DNA of 64,000 nt from Petasospora fabianii (GCA_022641835.1 CP048725.1:248001-312000), one strand, 5' to 3'. Positions 1 through 10,850 are shown, numbered from the stretch's first letter. Program-made: numbers and translations. Notes: a model not told the origin generated them from the letters alone.

Positions 1-254
1 CCTAGGTATGGGGGGATGTGCCGAACCAAACAAGCCGATACGTGGAGCTTCCTTTGAGACCAGCACTAGCAGCCATCGATTTCACCACCCTATAGTGCAA
101 CATGTATAATTTTCGAAATGCTTCTAAACAAGTAATCGATGAAGAGCTGCTATTATCGCTGAACAAACACCTGGAGTAGCAATTAAAATTACGGCAATCT
201 CAACCCATGTCAATATCGTCGGTCCTACGAATGGTTCTAAAACTTCTGAAACTG

Positions 255-327
255 GCTTCGCTAGCTCAGTCGGTAGAGCGTCAGTCTCATAATCTGAAGG
301 TCGACAGTTCGAACCTGCCGCGAAGCA
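255..327 (+). tRNA. tRNA-Met (CAU), elongator type
   Basis: A 73-nt cloverleaf with no intron. The acceptor arms GCTTCGC and GCGAAGC pair fully and the discriminator base is A. The D arm carries the A-box core TAGCTCAGT, the anticodon loop CTCATAA gives CAU, and the T loop contains GTTCGAA. The body closely resembles the S. cerevisiae elongator tRNA-Met and lacks the initiator-type 5' end. A run of seven Ts follows directly. The anticodon stem has one T-T mismatch next to the loop. Confidence 0.96.
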
Positions 328-328
328 G

Positions 329-335
329 TTTTTTT
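329..335 (+). terminator. RNA polymerase III terminator of tRNA-Met
   Basis: Seven consecutive Ts begin two bases after the discriminator base of the tRNA, the usual Pol III stop signal. Confidence 0.9.
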
Positions 336-688
336 GCTGTGTAAAAGTAGTATAAGCCGGGTAATCCCCATTTTTGGCGGCTAGCGCATAGGTCTCTCTA
401 TTTATGAGCTTTCAACACGATATTGCAAAGCCTCGGTCTCTCCTATTCATATGAAAAAGCTTCAGTTTCTACTTATAGGTCAAAGCTACAATTTCTAGGA
501 TTTACCGCCCAATAGTTACCCTGGTAGAATTGGCTATTATTATGCTTTTGTGGCGGCATCATCCGCACCTTACCGAGGTCAAGGCATAACACTGTGCTTC
601 CTAGAATGAGCTCTCCAGTTCTGGAGGTATCCTTGAGAGACACCGAGGCACATTCATACTACTCAATTGTCTTGACCTCTTTTCTTCA
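336..688. other. intergenic, upstream of the CFEM gene
   Basis: About 350 bp between the tRNA terminator and the CFEM start codon, presumably its promoter. I see no further gene or clear motif. Confidence 0.6.
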
Positions 689-2702
689 ATGGTACCTTCT
701 AGTCACATTTTCACCGCCTTGACGCTTTCCGCCACGCTCGTGTTGGCGACCCCTCCAGCTTGTTTCCTTGCCTGTACGGGAACTGTTGCCAGATGGTGTA
801 CACGAAACCATGCTGATTTTCCTTGTCTTTGTCACAATTCTGCCTCTATAATTGGTTGCTTGGTGGATATCTGTCCTGCTGGTGACTTCTTTAGTCTGAG
901 AGATCACTTGTGGGGAACATGCGTCGAAAGACTCGGTACCACAACTTGGGAAAACGAGGCTCTTGACGATGATGACATGGACTACAAACTTTCAGACTAC
1001 TATGATGACTATGACGACGAAGATGATGACGAAGAGGATGACGATGATGCTTATGGTGTTGATGATAGTGATTGCGACGGCGATGATGAGGATTATGAAT
1101 ATCTTGAGGATGATGAATGTGAAGAATGCGGCACAGATGCTTATAACGATGATGACGGTGATTACGAAAACAGTGAAGACTACTACAAAGATGACGATGA
1201 CTACAACGATGACTATGATGACTTCAAGTATAACGAGGATGATTACGATGAGCCATCGGTGATCACTGATGCTGCCTTCCCCTCTGGGCAGCATGAAAGG
1301 AGGAGTCCCAATCGGCCCAGTGAATAATTACTTATTTGAAAGATCCCCAGCAGAGAGAATAAAGGTACCAAAGAAGGTCAAATCAAGCCACCGGCAGAAA
1401 GGTCTGAATAAAGCCAAAAAGAAGAAAATGAAACGTCCACACAATACACTACAGAAGCCTTCTTCACCGCTGAATCCTCTGAAGAATACAGCATCTGAGC
1501 AGTATGAACAGTATGTTGGGAATATTCATGACATGATTGTGGGAAACTCCCCCCATTTACACGGTGAAATATTTGCTTCTACTGCTGTTCAGCCTTCAAA
1601 GGATCCCCCTGTATTGATATCTGAATGGATCAGTAAAGGAGACTCTTCGGAAGAGGAATTGGGACAATTTGTTGATAACGAGATTGTTGCTGGGCAGGAT
1701 CAAAACAATGCCAGTAACGACGACGGCAGCGAAGACGAAAACGACACACAAATGGATGATGATGAGGATGATAATGAGAGTGGCGATGACGAAGAAAAGA
1801 CATCAACTGGCCCAATAACGAATGTGATTCATGCTGGCTCATCCAACATCCTTGAACACAAGCCATCGGGTAATGTGAATTATGTTGACAGATACGAGGG
1901 GGAGCCAGGTGACTATTATGTTGTGGAAAAGGGATCCAGAAAGGGATACTCACCAGGCGTGTATCATGAGGAAACGGCATCGGTAAACCACTCAGGGGGT
2001 GCCCAGGATAAAGAAGATGTCGAAAATAAGCATGAGTTGGAGGAGGAAAGCGAGGATACTGAAGCTGAAGAGGATTCAAATCATGAGAGAGAAGGTGGAG
2101 GTACCAGCTCATCAAGTTCTTCTACACCGCTGAAGTTACTTGATTCAATCGAAATTGAGACAGCTAATCTCAAGGGATATGTTCCTCTGAAGAAAAGTGA
2201 GGAGAAGATCCCAGACGAAAGATCCATCCATGACTATAGCCACCAGAAGAATTCAGCCATGCTGAAGCCATCAAGATCATTTTCAAAAGGCCAGAATGTA
2301 GTAAACAGTCCATTCAGCTACCAGGGAAAACGTCTACCACATACAAAATCTTTCTCTACTTTCAAAGAAGCTCTCAAACACCGGAAAGACCCTACCGTTG
2401 TCAGAGTGGTAAGCTCGCATGTGGATAGTGATCCTTCTTCAGGAGATCCTGCCGCAGCTACCTCTTCTTTGGGTGCTCTTCTGGGAACCAAGAGTTCTAA
2501 CTACGATTATAAGGAAACAACAATTGATGGATCGACAAATGAGAGCTTGAAGAGTGCTCTTACAGAGGTACCCAAGGGGAGAGTCTTGGAGGCTCCACTG
2601 CAAGTCATCGAGAAGTCTCGGTCCAGAAGCAACGGCTCAAGTGCTGAAGCTAGAAATTCATTCAGTAATAAAGGCATAAGAGGAGGGAGCCAATACAAAT
2701 GA
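689..2702 (+). CDS. secreted CFEM-domain protein with acidic tail, one predicted intron
   Basis: The N-terminus is a signal peptide (hydrophobic residues 7-20) followed by a CFEM domain. The eight cysteines are at 25, 29, 37, 46, 48, 57, 62 and 78, and Asp43 sits three residues before Cys46, where CFEM proteins hold haem iron. The TPPAC-LAC opening resembles yeast Ccw14. A tract very rich in Asp, Glu and Tyr follows (residues about 90-190). The first frame stops at 1327 while a second frame stays open to 2702. Removing 1228-1291 (donor GTATAA, acceptor GGGCAG, 64 nt) joins them in phase into 649 residues with further acidic and Ser-rich stretches. No GPI-attachment tail is visible. The donor is weak, so a frameshift is the alternative. 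Another frame past the stop reads NDLLEHLKQKIEKR, so the C-terminus is also uncertain. Confidence 0.72.
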
Positions 2703-3077
2703 TCTGCTTGAGCATCTCAAGCAAAAGATTGAGAAGAGATGAGGCATGTTAAATTTTGAGATTTGGATAGTAATGGAAAGCCTAGCGGCTAACTTAAGTT
2801 TCTTGAGTGCTGAATGAAAGTTTTTGTGGGTTGTAGAAATGAATCGGTGATCATATATGCTATTGAAGTCAGCTTTGACCAGTAGTGAAGTAAAAAGAAT
2901 AGTGGAATACTGTCTATAGTCCGGGGTAAGCCAAGCACTCTATGTAGTATAAGCGCGATAGCATTCGCGACAGTTATTCCCGCTAAGAAGATTTTTCCCA
3001 AAAGCTCATAACCTGGTTACGGTACCCTTACCCTATTGTTAGGAGACCCTATCAACACAGCTCCAGATAGGATTAGG
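2703..3077. other. intergenic
   Basis: About 375 bp covering the 3' end of the CFEM gene and the promoter of the cysteine-repeat gene. It contains one TTCGCGAC site near 2964. Nothing else is recognised. Confidence 0.5.
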
Positions 3078-4031
3078 ATGGACTCACACAACTCAGCAGT
3101 GCTTACATTGGCGCTGGAACAACACAAGCAGGCTGAAGAAGAAGTCGCAAGACGTGCTGCACGGGAGGGCGAGCTCGACCAGAGAGATAACAGTGGCAAT
3201 ATAGAAAACAACGTCGGGGCTGATGAGCATATTCAACAACATGGTGATTCCAAGATTGAAGAAACTCATCCTCCGAGTGACAAGGACTTGAAGCCAACCA
3301 AGGCTTACAGCGTTCACCCTGACCTCAAAGTCGGCATGGGTCTCGTCACAGACATTTCCGGTCCACGCATAGAGGGTCAAGACTTGGTGGTTTTCAATCC
3401 AAAGGCGATTGGCAGATCTAAGTGTACTAGATGCAAGAAGGACCACACTATTGTTGACGGTAAGGTCTTTAAGCTGTGTCCACATTGTCGCCAATTGCAG
3501 AGGGAGAGATCGAAGAGATGGCAAGAGAAGACGAGAAAAAGGGTTGGTTTCTGCAGAAGATGTGGAATCATAATTCCACCAGACCAGACCAAGTTTGTGC
3601 TTTGTTCACCGTGCCGTCATGACCTTCGAACAAGAAAGGCACAGAGATTTGAGGATGGCAAGTGCACACACTGTGCTGGCCCAAACGACTCCAGAGAGTT
3701 CAAAGTGTGCACTAGGTGTAGAAACAATGATAAGATCAGAAGAAAGCAATTGGAGGAGGCTAATCGTTGTAATCGTTGTGGACATTCCCTTGATAGAGAA
3801 AGCACTGGTCGCAAGGTGTGCTCCACTTGCAGATTGAGGAAGAAGTCGGCTGCAAAGGTATCTCAGGATGCAGCAGCCGCAGTTGCTTCCTCACAGACCG
3901 TTGTCCATGCTTCAACACCAGTACATGCCAACAGCGATGTCACTGTTTTGCAGCAGCAAGTCCAATATACCCAGAACACTGATGAACAGGTTGCTACTCA
4001 GCTGGAAAACAACCTATTTGCACAGAACTAA
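3078..4031 (+). CDS. protein with four tandem CxxC zinc-binding repeats (Wor3-like?)
   Basis: A 317-residue protein; the first ATG of the frame is at 3078. Residues about 115-260 hold four tandem units of the form C-x2-C-x(11-14)-C-x2-C, each followed by a basic, probably helical stretch rich in Arg and Lys. They start at CTRC, CRRC, CTHC and CNRC. This suggests four zinc knuckles and nucleic-acid binding. The N-terminus is polar and charged (HKQAEEEVARRAAREGE) and the C-terminus is rich in Gln and Ala. The layout recalls the Candida Wor3 family of DNA-binding proteins, but I assign that from memory of the cysteine pattern only. The function is inferred to be transcriptional regulation; the target is unknown. 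Confidence 0.8.
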   Translation: MDSHNSAVLTLALEQHKQAEEEVARRAAREGELDQRDNSGNIENNVGADEHIQQHGDSKIEETHPPSDKDLKPTKAYSVHPDLKVGMGLVTDISGPRIEGQDLVVFNPKAIGRSKCTRCKKDHTIVDGKVFKLCPHCRQLQRERSKRWQEKTRKRVGFCRRCGIIIPPDQTKFVLCSPCRHDLRTRKAQRFEDGKCTHCAGPNDSREFKVCTRCRNNDKIRRKQLEEANRCNRCGHSLDRESTGRKVCSTCRLRKKSAAKVSQDAAAAVASSQTVVHASTPVHANSDVTVLQQQVQYTQNTDEQVATQLENNLFAQN

Positions 4032-4504
4032 TGAATTATACAGGACACTTAGCTTTGGACCCATACTTGTAGTTTAGCCATCGTCTCGCACTTCAGCTAC
4101 AATGATACAAACAAGACAAATTTGTCACAGTAAACGCCAATTCTATATGGCACAGCTTCTGTTAATGATATTATGTACGTGGAGCTCTTGATCAACTCCC
4201 GCACCGGCCGCCGGGGCAACGTGCCTTTGACACAATCGTCCCACCGCAAGACATGACAATAAATAAGTTTGTTGATGTATGGACATGAGCAAAGTAATGA
4301 TTCATGTATCCCTTCATAGGACTTGAAAATGAAAACCCATTGTAGTATAACCCAAAATAAGAGAAAAAAAAGTACTGTAGAGAACAATGCAGAAGAAACA
4401 AAAAGTGGAAATCCAACATGAAAACGGAAGTGAATAGCGAGACAGTTTAGCCGTCAAACCAAACTGTTCACTCTAATGGATGAATGTTTTTAAGACGTGT
4501 AAGA
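4032..4504. other. intergenic between convergent genes
   Basis: About 470 bp between the 3' ends of the cysteine-repeat gene and ILV3. It holds presumed 3' UTRs. No gene is seen. Confidence 0.6.
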
Positions 4505-6271
4505 TTACTCGTCAGCATCGAGGACACAACCGTGGGAAGCGTCAGAAACAAGCTTGGCGTACTTGGACAAGGTACCTCTGGTGTATCTTGGAGCTGGAGC
4601 AACCCAGTTCTCTCTTCTCTTAGCCATCTCCTCATCACTGACAAGCAAATCAAGCTTGTTGTTGTCTGAATCAATGACAATAACATCACCATCCTCAACA
4701 AGACCAATTGGACCACCCTCAGCAGCCTCTGGAACAATGTGACCAATCAAGAAACCGTGAGAACCACCAGAGAATCTACCATCGGTCAAGAGGGCAACAT
4801 CCTTACCCAAACCGTAACCCATCAAGGCAGAAGATGGCTTCAACATCTCTGGCATACCTGGACCACCCTTTGGACCTTCGTATCTGATGATACAGACAGT
4901 CTTCTCACCCTTCTTGATCTCACCCTTCTCCAAAGCGTGAATGAAAGAGTCCTCATCCTCAAAGACTCTAGCCTTACCCTTGAAGTAAGTACCCTCCTTA
5001 CCGGTAATCTTACCAACAGCACCACCTGGAGCCAAAGAACCATAGAGGATCTGCAAGTGACCTCTTGGCTTCAATGGGTTGGAGACTGGCAAGATGATCT
5101 TCTGGCCCTCTGGCAAGCCAGAGGAGGCCTCAAGGTTCTCAGCCATGGTCTTACCTGTGACAGTGACAGTGTCACCGTTCAAGAAGCCCTCGTTGAGCAA
5201 GTACTTCATAACAGCCTGAGTACCACCGTACTGAGCAAGTTCAGCCATGACGTACTTACCAGATGGCTTGAAGTCACCGAGAAGTGGGGTCTTGTCAGAG
5301 ATCTGCTGGAACTCATCAAGAGTGAGCTTGACACCGCAAGAGTGGGCGATGGCAACCATGTGCAAACAAGCGTTGGTAGAACCACCAGTGGCAATGATGT
5401 AAGTGATGGCGTTCTTGAAGGCCTCCTTGGTCATGATGTCTCTTGGTCTGATGTCGAGGGCAATCAAGTTCTTGATAGCCTCACCAACATTGTCACACTC
5501 CTCAAGCTTCTCCTTGGAGACGGCAACAGAAGAGGAAGAGTTTGGCATAGTCATACCCATAACCTCAGCAGCGGAAGCCATGGTGTTAGCGGTGTACATA
5601 CCACCACAGGAACCTGGACCTGGACAAGAGTGGGAAACAATGTCCTGTCTCTCCTCCTCGGTAATCTGGTTGGAGATGTACTGACCATAGGACTGGAAGG
5701 CAGAGACCAAATCGAGCTTTGATGGAACGTTTGGACTACCACCACATGGCTGACCTGGCAAGATGGAACCACCGTAAACCATGATGGATGGTCTGTTGTG
5801 TCTACCCATGGCCATCAAGACACCTGGCATGTTCTTGTCACAGGATGGGATAGAGATGTTGGCATCGTAGTGCTGGGCCATCATGATGGTCTCAAAGGAA
5901 TCAGCAATGATTTCACGGGATTGAAGGGAGTATCTCATACCCTGGGTACCCATAGAGATACCATCGGACACACCGATGGAATTGAACTGCATAGGCTTGA
6001 GGCCGGCCTTGTTGACGGACTCGGAACATCTGAAATTGAGGTCAAGCAAGTGCATGTTACATGGGTTACCAGTCCACCAAATGGAACCGACACCAACCTG
6101 GGCCTTGCTGAAGTCGTCACCTTTGAAACCGGTGGCGTAGAGCATGGCCTGGGAGGCACCCTGGTCCTTTGGCTGGGTGATGATCTTAGAGTACTTGTTG
6201 AAGACCTTCTGCTGTGGCTTAGCAGAGGAGCTGAAGGCCCTTCTGGCACCAGCGTGGGAGAGCATGCTCAT
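4505..6271 (-). CDS. ILV3: dihydroxy-acid dehydratase
   Basis: Converts 2,3-dihydroxy-acids to 2-oxo acids, the third shared step of valine and isoleucine synthesis, in mitochondria. The 588 residues match the usual yeast length of about 585. Family motifs are clear: the cluster cysteines in [18 protein letters not shown] and [14 protein letters not shown], and C-terminal [10 protein letters not shown] with SHGFLIGHI. The first 22 residues ([16 protein letters not shown]) look like a mitochondrial targeting peptide. The first ATG of the frame is at 6271, and a second ATG two codons later is also possible. It is divergent from MRPS35 and shares a promoter of about 0.7 kb. Codon use is strongly biased, as expected for a highly expressed gene. 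Confidence 0.97.
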   Translation of the reverse strand: MSMLSHAGARRAFSSSAKPQQKVFNKYSKIITQPKDQGASQAMLYATGFKGDDFSKAQVGVGSIWWTGNPCNMHLLDLNFRCSESVNKAGLKPMQFNSIGVSDGISMGTQGMRYSLQSREIIADSFETIMMAQHYDANISIPSCDKNMPGVLMAMGRHNRPSIMVYGGSILPGQPCGGSPNVPSKLDLVSAFQSYGQYISNQITEEERQDIVSHSCPGPGSCGGMYTANTMASAAEVMGMTMPNSSSSVAVSKEKLEECDNVGEAIKNLIALDIRPRDIMTKEAFKNAITYIIATGGSTNACLHMVAIAHSCGVKLTLDEFQQISDKTPLLGDFKPSGKYVMAELAQYGGTQAVMKYLLNEGFLNGDTVTVTGKTMAENLEASSGLPEGQKIILPVSNPLKPRGHLQILYGSLAPGGAVGKITGKEGTYFKGKARVFEDEDSFIHALEKGEIKKGEKTVCIIRYEGPKGGPGMPEMLKPSSALMGYGLGKDVALLTDGRFSGGSHGFLIGHIVPEAAEGGPIGLVEDGDVIVIDSDNNKLDLLVSDEEMAKRRENWVAPAPRYTRGTLSKYAKLVSDASHGCVLDADE

Positions 6272-6985
6272 TTTCCTGTGTAGTGAGTGCAAGCTCTTGT
6301 GAATTGAGAGGAGAGCAAGATCGCCGAGAACTCTTTAGAAATGGGGACGTCAAAACATCGGCCTCGCTTCGCAGTGAGTGTGAGTCCAATGAATTTTTTT
6401 TCGGTTTGGGCACATCGCCGGTAACAAAATGTGACAACCGGAGAAAATCAGCCAATCAGCGCGGGGACGAAGGTCATTGGGACCGGGCTAAGGGGTAGGA
6501 TTTGGGGGTTAGAAAGGATTACGAGAATTACAAAGTGCTAAATATGTGAATTGAAATGGCATTTATGGATTGTAGTAGATTCAGAATCCATCTGATGACG
6601 TGGAGAGTCCGTCTCGTGGTATCTTTTGTCGATGAGTAACATCCCCTGGTAGGGCCACTATATGGCACCCCATTCTGGATCAAGAAAAAGGCTACAACTG
6701 GATGATGACAGAAGAATCATGAGCATGTCAACAGACATTCAATGCCTTTTACGGACCAATTGCATCACATGGAGCACCTTAGGAAGACATTCTGTCACTT
6801 TCTCCAGTGTACCTTCCCGATTCAGCGTTGAAGTGGGGTTACCCGGCCCAAAATTTTCAAACTCTGTCGCGGTCATCGAAAAAGTGCACACGGCAGAAGA
6901 AGGTTAGGAAGAAACGAGAGTTCATAGTGGAGATTCTTTTAGAGACCAGCAATCCGTGCGATTCCCCTATCCGAGTCCATCCACG
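6272..6985. other. divergent promoter region of ILV3 and MRPS35
   Basis: About 710 bp. It includes a T-rich tract near 6395 and several short frames without support. I found no perfect Gcn4 (TGASTCA) or Leu3 (CCGGNNCCGG) site; TGAGTCC near 6380 is an imperfect Gcn4-like match. Confidence 0.5.
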
Positions 6986-7990
6986 ATGCTCTCCTCCACC
7001 AAGACACTACCCACCAACAGCGGTGCGGTCACACAGCAAGTGCGTCACTTCTCCAGAAGACGTATCGCATACCCATTCTATCAGACACCTGCACGTGGTA
7101 GAACAGAGAAGAAGGACCATGCCACAACTTTGAGATACCAAATGGGCCTGTTCCTTGGAAAGAAGAACTACAAGGGTGAATACCCAAACAACAAATACTT
7201 CAACCCGCCGCAGGATCATCAGCCAAACTACATTGCGCCAGACCTCGAACGCGGTGTTTCACAGATTGACTACAAGACTGGTAAACCAATCGATTTGAAT
7301 GGTAAACCACTTGAAAATTCCGTACAGAAGAGACCTGATCGTAAACTCACGCCATTCCCAAACAACCAGTTCACACAGACAAACCTTGCATTGAGCAATG
7401 AGGACCGAGAGGAGATTTATCAGCGTATCGCTGTGGATAAAGTGCCGATTCAGGAAGTTGCCGTTAACTTTGGTATCAAGATTCCAAGACTGGAAGCTGT
7501 TGTGAGACTTAAAGAGATTGAGAAGAAATGGCAGGCCAAAAATAAGGTGACGCCGGAGCTCAAGAAGATGTCCAATACGATGTACAAGATGTTCCCACTC
7601 TTTGAGAGACCAAGACACTCTGATAATCTTTCGGAGATCCCTGTTCCAGTTAAGACCCTTCAATCCAGATTCCTCACCATCGCTGAATCGGAGCCATTCG
7701 GCCCGGTTGACGCTGCCAAGGTGTTTGGCCTTGAGCCAGCTTCCCAGACCCTTGCCAAGCTTGCCGAGACAGGTCACACTGATAGTGTTAAGTCCTCTCA
7801 GAACAAGCAGAAGGAGGTGTTCACAGCCAAGGCTGAAGAGAAGGACAGATATGTGTTCAAGTTCCACAAAGCTAAGGTGGGCCAGGTTGGTTTCCGTTAC
7901 GGTACCACCCTTCGTGACAACAAGAAGGACCGTAAGTTCTCTTACAACAACTCTGGAAAGATGGGTAACGCCCTTCCAACTTCTGGTTGA
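6986..7990 (+). CDS. MRPS35: mitochondrial small-subunit ribosomal protein Mrps35
   Basis: A 334-residue protein close in length to S. cerevisiae Mrps35 (345). The sequence has the family's arrangement: a basic N-terminus with RRRIAYPFYQTPARGRTEKK, the GEYPNNKYF segment, and a central region containing EEIYQRIAVD and a helix VAVNFGIKIPRLEAVVRLKE. The C-terminus is basic and includes FRYGTTLRDNKKDRKFSYNN. It acts in the mitochondrial ribosome. The first ATG of the frame is at 6986; the start of the protein looks like a targeting peptide (MLSSTKTLPTNSGAV). The assignment rests on family recognition rather than a catalytic motif. Confidence 0.85.
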   Translation: MLSSTKTLPTNSGAVTQQVRHFSRRRIAYPFYQTPARGRTEKKDHATTLRYQMGLFLGKKNYKGEYPNNKYFNPPQDHQPNYIAPDLERGVSQIDYKTGKPIDLNGKPLENSVQKRPDRKLTPFPNNQFTQTNLALSNEDREEIYQRIAVDKVPIQEVAVNFGIKIPRLEAVVRLKEIEKKWQAKNKVTPELKKMSNTMYKMFPLFERPRHSDNLSEIPVPVKTLQSRFLTIAESEPFGPVDAAKVFGLEPASQTLAKLAETGHTDSVKSSQNKQKEVFTAKAEEKDRYVFKFHKAKVGQVGFRYGTTLRDNKKDRKFSYNNSGKMGNALPTSG

Positions 7991-8444
7991 TCGCCAGGCA
8001 CTAGTCACATTGCATCATGTACATATGAAGATAGTATGAACGAAGATTTATGTCTAGAGCAGTGAAGTGTAGAGTCAGTTTCGATGTCACGGGGGATCAT
8101 CGGATTTAGTAGGGGACGCGTGCATCTCTTATCTGATCTGGACAAGACGGTGGTTTCCTTCACACTGGCGGGTCAACGCCGTGTAAACTGCAACCTCGAT
8201 TGAAAACCAGGACCCTTGGGCACTACAGAGCCAAGACCATAGACATACACCCACGAATAGTGCGCACCCGGGGCAGCAGCCCGGCTAATTAAAGCTTCGT
8301 GAGGCCGCGCTCGCTGCAGAGTGAACACCCGTAAAAGACGCCGCGGACAGCTAGCATCTCTTCCTAGACCTCTTCCACACCAGCACCGCAAGCCAGAGGA
8401 GGGGACCATTGAGAAGAGCCGCACACAACGACTAAGAAAACACA
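7991..8444. other. intergenic, upstream of the mannosidase gene
   Basis: About 450 bp between two plus-strand genes. One ACGCGT lies near 8116. The last 120 bp are GC-rich. No gene is seen. Confidence 0.5.
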
Positions 8445-10850
8445 ATGTTCACCTCTGCTGTGCTGAAGCACCGGTTGAAGAAGGTGCGCTTCCTTTTGCT
8501 CGTTGTGGGGACGCTTATCGGCGTGTTCTACTACTCCTTCCTCAATGAGAGTTTCGAGCTTAACACACACCTGGACGAGGAGGAGCTTCCACATGTGACA
8601 GGGTCGCACGAGGGCCTCTCCAAAGAGCAGCTCGACACTATGGAGCTCTCGTCCTGGGATCAGATTGTGGAGAAGAACAAGTATTACCCGATGTTTAACG
8701 CGGTCAAGCCCGGCACTAAGGTTGCGCTGAGACTGCCAGACGACTACTTCGATAACCAGAAAAAGATCACCGTTCGCAACTGGAAGAAGAAAGAACACTA
8801 CCCGGTGGGTAAGGAGAACTACCGCAAGTTCCCTCGTGTTGGCGCTACGAAGGAGTATCCTCGTGTGCAGACGCTCGAGTACACCGATGGCGGCAAGAAG
8901 GATGTGGAGAAGCTCGATGAAATCAGAAGCGTCTTCAAGAAGTCATGGAAGACATACAAGGACTACGGATACGGCCATGATGAAGTCACACCGCTTTCCA
9001 TGAAGGCTTTGGACCCATTCAATGGATGGGCCGCTACCCTCGTGGACTCTCTCGACACACTCGCCATCATGGGACTCGATGATGAGCTCAAGGAAGGTAT
9101 CACCTTTGTCACTGAGAAAGTAAATTTGAAGCAGAGTTATAGAGACGTCATTCCACTCTTTGAAAACACTATCAGGATTCTCGGTGGGTTACTAGCTGCT
9201 TATGACATCACTTCTGACAAGTCACTTTTGACTTCTGCTAAGGAGGTTGGTGAGCTTTTGATGGAGGCATTTGACACACCAAACCGCATGCCGATCTTAT
9301 TCTACGATTGGATGTCCGAGGCACAGAACAGACTCCCAGGAAAGATGAGCTCATTAGCAGAGATTGGTACACTATCTTTAGAGTTTTCCCGTTTGACACA
9401 ACTCACAGGTGACAATAAGTACTACGACGCAATCGACCGCATTACTGACAAGTTCTACAAATCCCGCAATGACTTTATCATCAAAGGTCTCTTTGCCAAC
9501 ATGCTCGATGTCACTGGCTGTCGTCTTGTAACAAAGCAGGAGATGGATAAAGGATATCATTTGAAGAACAAGAACGTGCACAAGGTGATCAAGGACAACT
9601 CGTACGTATACTGTGAGTTCGTTGATAACATCAAATCACTTCACGCCCAGGAGGATTATTCTCTCGCTGGTCTTGGTGATTCATTTTACGAATACCTCCC
9701 AAAGATGTTCCACTTGCTTCGTGGTCATCCTATACAAGCTGAAGCTTACAAAGAGATGTACTTGAATGCTGTCTCCCAAATCAAGAACTTTATGCTTTTC
9801 ACACCAAAAATCCCAGGCGGAGAGGACGTCCTTTTCGTTTCAACGCTGTCCGCCTACGACACAAAGGACTTTATTGAGCTAACTCCACATCATGATATGC
9901 AGCATTTGGCCTGTTTCACTGGCGGTATGATGGCTCTTGGTGCAAAGTTGTTCAATCAACCAGAAGACATGGAGTATGCCGAGAAGGTCACCAAAGGTTG
10001 TGTTCACTTGTATGATATCATGGGTGTTATGCCTGAGCAGATTGAGGTTGACCGCCTCGATCCAGGTGACAAATACGATGAGGCCAAGAGAATGAAACAG
10101 CTTTTGGGTGAGAACATACCAGGGGCTTCGGAAGAGCCTATCGAACAACAGCTTCTAGAAGGTGAGATCCCAGATGTGAAGGACATGACGAAAGAGGAGA
10201 AGGAGAGATTGACTGCCAAGATCAATGAAGTTCTTCAGCAGAAGAAGGGATCTGATTCTAAGAAGACTCAAAAAGAAGGCAAGAAGCTTATCCCAGATAT
10301 CCCACAGGATGCTAAGCTTGAAGAAGACCCAATCCCAGAGGCAAAGGACGGTGCACCAATTGAAAAGCGTGAGATTGTTGAACACGTTACAGTGGTAGAA
10401 GAGGGCAAACCAATCAATCTCAACATTGTTCAACGTGGCCACTTCCAGCCTTTTGTCACCGACCGAGATGGAACGAAGAGATGGCAGGTCCAATTCTCTT
10501 ACAACCAGCCAATATGGGCCAATGACATGTACCCATCGTACATTCTCAGACCTGAAGCTATTGAGTCCGTCTTTTACATGTACAGAATTACAGGCGATGC
10601 CAAATGGAGAGAATATGGCTGGAATATGTGGAAGAACGTTATCAAGCATTGTCAAAAGGATGGTGTCTTCACTTCTATAAAGGATATCACCCGTCCTCAT
10701 GATGATCCCAAGAAATTCGATGACAGTTTGGAGTCGTTTTGGTTTGCCGAGACTTTGAAGTATTTCTACTTACTCTTTGAGGACGCTACTGTCCTCAGTT
10801 TGGATGAGTGGGTGTACAACACTGAGGCTCACCCATTCAAGCTCGCCTAA
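8445..10850 (+). CDS. class I alpha-mannosidase (GH47), Mnl2-like
   Basis: Predicted ER or Golgi type II membrane protein that trims mannose from N-glycans. Residues about 10-33 form a single membrane anchor after a short basic tail. The catalytic (alpha/alpha)7 domain shows GH47 landmarks: GHDEVTP, GWAATLVDSLDTLAIMG, YSLAGLGDSFYEYLPK, and near the C-terminus WFAETLKYFYLLF and the calcium-binding TEAHP. An insertion rich in Lys, Glu and Pro (about residues 560-655) interrupts the domain. The length of 801 and the layout fit Mnl2 (849 in S. cerevisiae) better than Mns1 (549) or secreted Htm1. The ATG at 8445 directly precedes the anchor. PMT2 and an MNN2-type gene lie within 6 kb. Confidence 0.87.
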   Translation: MFTSAVLKHRLKKVRFLLLVVGTLIGVFYYSFLNESFELNTHLDEEELPHVTGSHEGLSKEQLDTMELSSWDQIVEKNKYYPMFNAVKPGTKVALRLPDDYFDNQKKITVRNWKKKEHYPVGKENYRKFPRVGATKEYPRVQTLEYTDGGKKDVEKLDEIRSVFKKSWKTYKDYGYGHDEVTPLSMKALDPFNGWAATLVDSLDTLAIMGLDDELKEGITFVTEKVNLKQSYRDVIPLFENTIRILGGLLAAYDITSDKSLLTSAKEVGELLMEAFDTPNRMPILFYDWMSEAQNRLPGKMSSLAEIGTLSLEFSRLTQLTGDNKYYDAIDRITDKFYKSRNDFIIKGLFANMLDVTGCRLVTKQEMDKGYHLKNKNVHKVIKDNSYVYCEFVDNIKSLHAQEDYSLAGLGDSFYEYLPKMFHLLRGHPIQAEAYKEMYLNAVSQIKNFMLFTPKIPGGEDVLFVSTLSAYDTKDFIELTPHHDMQHLACFTGGMMALGAKLFNQPEDMEYAEKVTKGCVHLYDIMGVMPEQIEVDRLDPGDKYDEAKRMKQLLGENIPGASEEPIEQQLLEGEIPDVKDMTKEEKERLTAKINEVLQQKKGSDSKKTQKEGKKLIPDIPQDAKLEEDPIPEAKDGAPIEKREIVEHVTVVEEGKPINLNIVQRGHFQPFVTDRDGTKRWQVQFSYNQPIWANDMYPSYILRPEAIESVFYMYRITGDAKWREYGWNMWKNVIKHCQKDGVFTSIKDITRPHDDPKKFDDSLESFWFAETLKYFYLLFEDATVLSLDEWVYNTEAHPFKLA

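Noticed and set aside
963-1294. Met/Thr-rich and Ile/Val-rich frames over the acidic tract
   Set aside because: They are alternative readings of the GAY-codon repeat and have no independent support.
4739-5722. 327-codon open frame antisense to ILV3
   Set aside because: It mirrors the strongly biased codons of ILV3, and its protein is low in complexity with no family resemblance.
6741-6756. TGCCTTTTAC resembling the U5 snRNA loop I
   Set aside because: The flanks do not form the required stem and no Sm site or other U5 parts follow.
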